DNA from: Sulfurovum sp.
Lineage (GTDB): Bacteria; Campylobacterota; Campylobacteria; Campylobacterales; Sulfurovaceae
Length of the DNA: 10,051 nt
Assembly: GCA_026985755.1 (NCBI GenBank)
Contig: JALSPX010000177.1
Coordinates: forward strand, 1 to 10,051
Direction of reading: 5' to 3'
Below, one piece after another: positions 5,840 through 10,051 of this stretch; position 1 is the stretch's first letter; each line of letters starts with the position of its first letter. The notes beneath the pieces were generated by a model. The model was not told the DNA's origin, did not search any database, and saw nothing but the letters and a program-made list of their open reading frames with translations. The position numbers and the translations under genes were made by a program.

Positions 5840-5845
5840 TATAAT
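5840..5845 (+). promoter_or_regulatory. Probable -10 element of gltB
   Basis: TATAAT follows a T-rich stretch (CATTTTGGC) in the manner of Campylobacterota promoters; no good -35 lies at 16-18 nt. The start would be near 5852, giving a leader of about 50 nt with AAGG at 5891-5894 before the gltB ATG. The divergent recO promoter could use TATAAA on the minus strand (5858-5853). Confidence 0.6.
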
Positions 5846-5901
5846 CGCCTACTTTATAAGAGCACTATATGATGTTCAGACTATACTTTTAAGGTTGGAA
5901 T

Positions 5902-8900
5902 ATGCAAGATTTATTTACTTCATTTAAGGACAATTGTGGGTTTGGGCTTTTAGCTTCCATCGACAATATACCCTCACATAAAAACTTGGAAGATGCCATT
6001 ACTTCACTCTCTCGTATGATGCACAGAGGTGCCATAGCAGCAGATGGTAAAACTGGCGATGGGTCAGGACTTTTACTCTCTTTGCCTAAATCATTTTTTG
6101 CCAAGGTCGCAGCTGAAGATGGCATAGAACTTCCAGAGACTTACGCCGTAGCCATGGTGTTTTCCAGTAACCCAAGTGATTTTGATGTCATCAACAAAGT
6201 GTGTGACAACAATGACCTAAAAGTACTTTACACACGTACTGTCCCTGTAGATACCAATGCACTAGGAGAACAGGCACTTGCATCACTTCCAACCATGAAG
6301 CAAGTTTTTGTTGCCCCTAAATCAGCTGTAGCATCCAACCGTTTTGAAGCATTGGTGTACCTTTCTCGTAAAGAGATAGAAGCAGCGCTTATGGATGATG
6401 AGACTTTTTACATTCCGTCATTTTCAACCTCTGTGGTGTCGTACAAAGGGCTAGTGATGCCTACACACATCAAGGAGTTCTACAAAGATTTGGCGAATCC
6501 TGATTTTGAAATCTCTTTTTGTCTCTTTCACCAGCGTTTTTCTACCAACACACTGCCACAGTGGAAACTTGCACAGCCATTTAGAATGATAGCCCACAAC
6601 GGTGAGATAAACTCTGTCACAGCAAACCGTTTTAATGTCGCTGCCAAAATGGCTACAGCAAAATCTGATGTCTTTAGCGATGAAGAGATGGCTAGACTGA
6701 AAAATGTTATCCAAAAGGGTATGTCTGACTCAGCAAGTTTAGATAACTTTATGGAATTTTTACGTGTCAATGGCGTAGATTTCTTCAAAGCAGCACGTTC
6801 ACTCGTACCTGCGCCTTGGCACAATGCACCACATATGGACTCTGATTTGAGAGCATTTTATGAGTATGCAAGTACCTGTTTTGAGCCATGGGATGGACCA
6901 GCAGCGGTGAGTATGACAGATGGTCGTTACATCGGTTGTGTGCTTGATAGAAACGGACTAAGACCTTCTAAATACATCAGAACTACCGATAACAGACTGC
7001 TTATCTCTTCTGAGTATGGTGTACTTCAAGTGCCTGAAGATGAGATAGTAGAGCGTGGACGTTTACAGTCTGGGGAGATGATGGGGATAGACCTCAAACA
7101 TGGAAAACTCCTCAAAAGTACAGATATCGACGACTACCTCAAAGCAGCGAACCCTTACGACAAATGGCTAGGTAAAAACATGTCTTACCTCCAAGAGTTT
7201 GTACCAAGTGCATCTGTAGATAAGTGCTCTACCAACCATGGAGATATGGAAGCAAAACAGCGTTACTTCAACTTTACCACAGAGGTGATTCGTGAGGTAG
7301 TTAAACCTATGATAGCTGAAGGCAAAGAGACGACAGGTGCCATGGGTGATGATACCCCAATCGCAGCTTTTTCTACAGAACAACGTAACTTTACAGACTT
7401 CTTTAAACAAAAATTTGCACAAGTGACCAACCCACCGATAGATCCTATCCGTGAAAAAACAGTTACCAGCCTAAACACTGGATTTGGTGAGATACAAAAT
7501 ATTTTAGCAGATGGACCAGAGCACGCAAAAAGACTTAAAACAGTTCTACCTATTATGTCTGCAGAGAAATTCTGCCTGCTTCAAGAGTTTGGTAATGAGA
7601 ATGATGAAAAGTATGATGCTGTTTATAAGTGTGCATCGTATGGTACTACTTATACGACTGACCTCAAAGAGAGCTTGCATGCATTGGTAGAAAAAATCAT
7701 CGTAGATGTGCGTGACAATGGTATAAGAACCATTATCCTTGATGACAGAGGACTTGATGAAAATACCAAAGTGATTCCTATGCTTATGCTCGTAGGACGT
7801 TTGAGTCAAGAGCTTTTAGAGGCCGAACTTAGACACCTTACAAGCATCGTAGTAGCTACGGGTGAAGTCTTTGACCCACACACAGCTGCCACGATGATAG
7901 CCTATGGTGCAGCAGCGATTTATCCATATTTACTCTACTACACAGTGGAGCAACTAGAAGAGGGTAATGTTGACATTAAGCCAACACTTAAACGCTTTAG
8001 ACGTGCGATGGGTGCATCATTGCTTAAAATTATGTCTAAAATGGGAATTGCTACGATTTCATCTTATAGAAACTCACGTCTTTTTGATGTGATAGGGCTT
8101 GATAAAGAGATTACTTCTGAGTGTTTCGCAGGTACAGATGCATTGCTTCCAGGGCTTGGGTATGAAGATATCGATGCAAGACTCAACAGCAACCATCAAC
8201 GTGCTTTTACTTCTGAGTTCGATGGTAAAAAAAACACTCTTTACAAAGGTGGTTTCTACAAGTACAGACGTGGTGAAGAGTTCCACGACTTCTCTCGTCC
8301 TACGATTTCTGCTATTCAAAAAGCAGCAGAATCAGGAAAAGTAGAAGACTATGCAGAGGTGAAAAAACTGGTCAATGAACGTGATAAAAAGTTCATTCGT
8401 GATTTCTACCAGTTAAAAAGTGATAGAAAATCTATCAGCATAGACGAAGTAGAACCATTGAGTGAAATCTTCAAACGTTTCTCAACGGCTGCGATGTCTA
8501 TGGGGTCTATCTCTCAAGAGGCACATGAGACCTTGGCAGTAGCGATGAACCAGATTGGTGCGAAGTCAAACTCAGGTGAGGGTGGAGAAGACCCTGCACG
8601 TTACGGGACAGAGAAAAACTCTAGCATCAAACAAGTTGCTTCAGGGCGTTTTGGTGTGACACCAGAGTATTTACGTTCTGCCACAGAGATACAAATAAAA
8701 GTCGCTCAAGGTGCAAAACCAGGTGAGGGTGGACAGCTCCCAGGAAGCAAAGTTAGCCCACTTATTGCAGAACTTAGATTTACGAAACCAGGTGTGACGC
8801 TCATTTCACCACCACCACACCATGATATTTACTCTATTGAAGACTTGGCACAGCTTATATTTGACTTGAAACAGATTAATCCTAAAGCGATTATCGCGGT

Positions 8901-10051
8901 AAAACTGGTCTCTACCGCAGGTGTAGGGACTATCGCAGCAGGTGTGGCGAAAGCCTATGCCGATAAAATCATTATCTCAGGTGCAGACGGTGGTACAGGT
9001 GCCGCACCTATTGGGTCTATCAGATTTGCGGGTAACCCATGGGAGCTTGGACTTATCGAAGCACACAATGCACTTAAAGCAAACAATCTTAGAGGTCAAG
9101 TACGTGTAGAGACAGATGGTGGGCTTAAAACGGGGCTAGATGTTGTGAAAGCTGCGATTCTTGGTGCAGAGCAATATGCCTTTGGTACAGGAGCACTTGT
9201 GCTGGTAGGATGTATTATGCTTAGAGTGTGTCACCTTAACACTTGTGGTGTAGGGGTTGCTACACAAGATGAGCATTTACGTAAACGCTTTAGTGGTAAT
9301 GTGCAAAAAGTAGTCAACTACTTTACGCTCATCGCTACAGAAGTCAGAGAGATACTTGCAGAGCTTGGCTACAAGTCGCTTGAAGAGATAATAGGTAAAA
9401 ATGATTTACTCGAAGTGATAGATGATGCTTTTGCGAAGAAGTTTAACTTTGAAGAGTTACTTTATAAATTAGAGGGTGATAATACCTGTCAAGTACCATT
9501 TAACGAACCATACGACCAAAATGAGTATGAAAAAGAGATACTTCAAGAGCTTATGCCAACGATAGAAGACCCCTCAACACCTGTGGTACTTAACAAAGAG
9601 ATTTCTAACCTCAATCGTTCATTTGCGACACGTATTTCAGGAGAAATAGCAGCACGCTATGGAAATGCTGGTTTACCTGAAGGTACCATTACACTTAACA
9701 TGAAAGGGACTGCTGGTCAGTCTCTGGGTGCCTTTATGTCTAAAGGTATCAACATTAACATTGAGGGTGCAGGAAACGACTACATCGGTAAAGGGATGAA
9801 CGGCGGTCAAATCGTCATCACTGCGGACAAAGCAGGATATGAGTTTGCTCTTGGTGGAAACACTTGTCTTTATGGTGCAACAGGTGGAACACTGTATGTA
9901 CATGGTCAAGTCGGTGAGCGTTTTGCTGTGCGTAACTCAGGGGCTACTACAGTCGTAGAAGGTACAGGAGACCACCCATGTGAATATATGACAGGTGGAG
10001 TAGCCGTCATCCTTGGTAAAACAGGTGTGAACTTCGGTGCAGGTATGACAG
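5902..10051 (+). CDS. gltB: Glutamate synthase large subunit (3'-truncated by window edge)
   Basis: The enzyme makes two glutamates from glutamine and 2-oxoglutarate. The frame is open from the ATG at 5902 to the window end (1383 codons), against about 1500 expected. A short propeptide (1-11) precedes the catalytic Cys12 in CGFGLLAS. The class II glutaminase domain (12 to about 430) shows HRGA (41-44), DGKTGDG (48-54), FHQRFSTNT (209-217) and GEIN (234-237). The central domain follows, with MGDDTP (481-486). The FMN/2-oxoglutarate barrel (about 820-1190) has NSGEGGEDPARY (890-901), KPGEGGQLPGSK (940-951) and SGADGGTGAAP (1027-1037). The 3Fe-4S cluster ligands are Cys1104, Cys1110 and Cys1115 (C-x5-C-x4-C). 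The beta-helical GXGXG domain begins near 1254 and is cut. I checked the frame line by line and found no stop. Whether it pairs with GltD (NADPH) or uses ferredoxin lies outside the window. Confidence 0.97.
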   Translation, partial: MQDLFTSFKDNCGFGLLASIDNIPSHKNLEDAITSLSRMMHRGAIAADGKTGDGSGLLLSLPKSFFAKVAAEDGIELPETYAVAMVFSSNPSDFDVINKVCDNNDLKVLYTRTVPVDTNALGEQALASLPTMKQVFVAPKSAVASNRFEALVYLSRKEIEAALMDDETFYIPSFSTSVVSYKGLVMPTHIKEFYKDLANPDFEISFCLFHQRFSTNTLPQWKLAQPFRMIAHNGEINSVTANRFNVAAKMATAKSDVFSDEEMARLKNVIQKGMSDSASLDNFMEFLRVNGVDFFKAARSLVPAPWHNAPHMDSDLRAFYEYASTCFEPWDGPAAVSMTDGRYIGCVLDRNGLRPSKYIRTTDNRLLISSEYGVLQVPEDEIVERGRLQSGEMMGIDLKHGKLLKSTDIDDYLKAANPYDKWLGKNMSYLQEFVPSASVDKCSTNHGDMEAKQRYFNFTTEVIREVVKPMIAEGKETTGAMGDDTPIAAFSTEQRNFTDFFKQKFAQVTNPPIDPIREKTVTSLNTGFGEIQNILADGPEHAKRLKTVLPIMSAEKFCLLQEFGNENDEKYDAVYKCASYGTTYTTDLKESLHALVEKIIVDVRDNGIRTIILDDRGLDENTKVIPMLMLVGRLSQELLEAELRHLTSIVVATGEVFDPHTAATMIAYGAAAIYPYLLYYTVEQLEEGNVDIKPTLKRFRRAMGASLLKIMSKMGIATISSYRNSRLFDVIGLDKEITSECFAGTDALLPGLGYEDIDARLNSNHQRAFTSEFDGKKNTLYKGGFYKYRRGEEFHDFSRPTISAIQKAAESGKVEDYAEVKKLVNERDKKFIRDFYQLKSDRKSISIDEVEPLSEIFKRFSTAAMSMGSISQEAHETLAVAMNQIGAKSNSGEGGEDPARYGTEKNSSIKQVASGRFGVTPEYLRSATEIQIKVAQGAKPGEGGQLPGSKVSPLIAELRFTKPGVTLISPPPHHDIYSIEDLAQLIFDLKQINPKAIIAVKLVSTAGVGTIAAGVAKAYADKIIISGADGGTGAAPIGSIRFAGNPWELGLIEAHNALKANNLRGQVRVETDGGLKTGLDVVKAAILGAEQYAFGTGALVLVGCIMLRVCHLNTCGVGVATQDEHLRKRFSGNVQKVVNYFTLIATEVREILAELGYKSLEEIIGKNDLLEVIDDAFAKKFNFEELLYKLEGDNTCQVPFNEPYDQNEYEKEILQELMPTIEDPSTPVVLNKEISNLNRSFATRISGEIAARYGNAGLPEGTITLNMKGTAGQSLGAFMSKGININIEGAGNDYIGKGMNGGQIVITADKAGYEFALGGNTCLYGATGGTLYVHGQVGERFAVRNSGATTVVEGTGDHPCEYMTGGVAVILGKTGVNFGAGMT

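Noticed and set aside
8074..8344. Open frames on both strands inside gltB, and similar ones at 6451-6824, 7168-7478, 7546-7809 and 9673-9909
   Set aside because: They are shadows of the strongly conserved gltB frame and show no recognisable protein features.
5902..10051. Possible frameshift or internal stop in gltB
   Set aside because: I read every codon line; the frame is continuous and all expected domains appear in order, so the gene is only cut by the window edge.

Overview
The window looks like a chromosomal segment of a Campylobacterota (epsilonproteobacterial) species, possibly a Sulfurovum/Sulfurimonas-type organism. The evidence is the short epsilon-type RecO, a RibB protein fused to a cysteine-free, degenerate GTP cyclohydrolase II-like domain, T-rich weak -35 regions and moderate-to-low G+C. 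The genus is an inference from remembered family features, not from a search.

Layout. Bases 2-649 hold the C-terminal part of a secreted-type ribonuclease T2, cut by the window edge. Bases 720-950 hold a two-gene tRNA unit on the minus strand: tRNA-Gln(TTG), then initiator tRNA-fMet(CAT). It is driven by a perfect consensus promoter at 984-1012. Divergent from it, a plus-strand unit runs ribBA (1103-2137), low-molecular-weight protein tyrosine phosphatase (2139-2594) and a PIF1-like helicase (2643-3926). A small, very AT-rich diacylglycerol-kinase-family gene lies on the minus strand (3916-4599) and overlaps the helicase tail to tail. It is divergent from a zinc-ribbon PhnA-family gene (4725-5078), and the space between them contains a 22-bp perfect palindrome carrying -10 hexamers for both strands. 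A terminator whose loop contains the phnA stop codon separates phnA from recO (5117-5782, minus). Divergent from recO is gltB (5902 to the window end), the large subunit of glutamate synthase, open throughout and truncated only by the window.

Functionally this is mostly a housekeeping neighbourhood: riboflavin synthesis, translation initiation, recombination and nitrogen assimilation. I see no CRISPR array, insertion sequence, phage module or defence cassette, and no convincing undescribed multi-gene system. The most interesting points are: (1) recO, whose family N-terminus and an ideal Shine-Dalgarno both point to an AUC codon as start; (2) the shortened, low-GC lipid-kinase-like gene; (3) the overlapping bidirectional -10 palindrome; (4) the loss of all GTP cyclohydrolase zinc cysteines in the RibBA C-domain.
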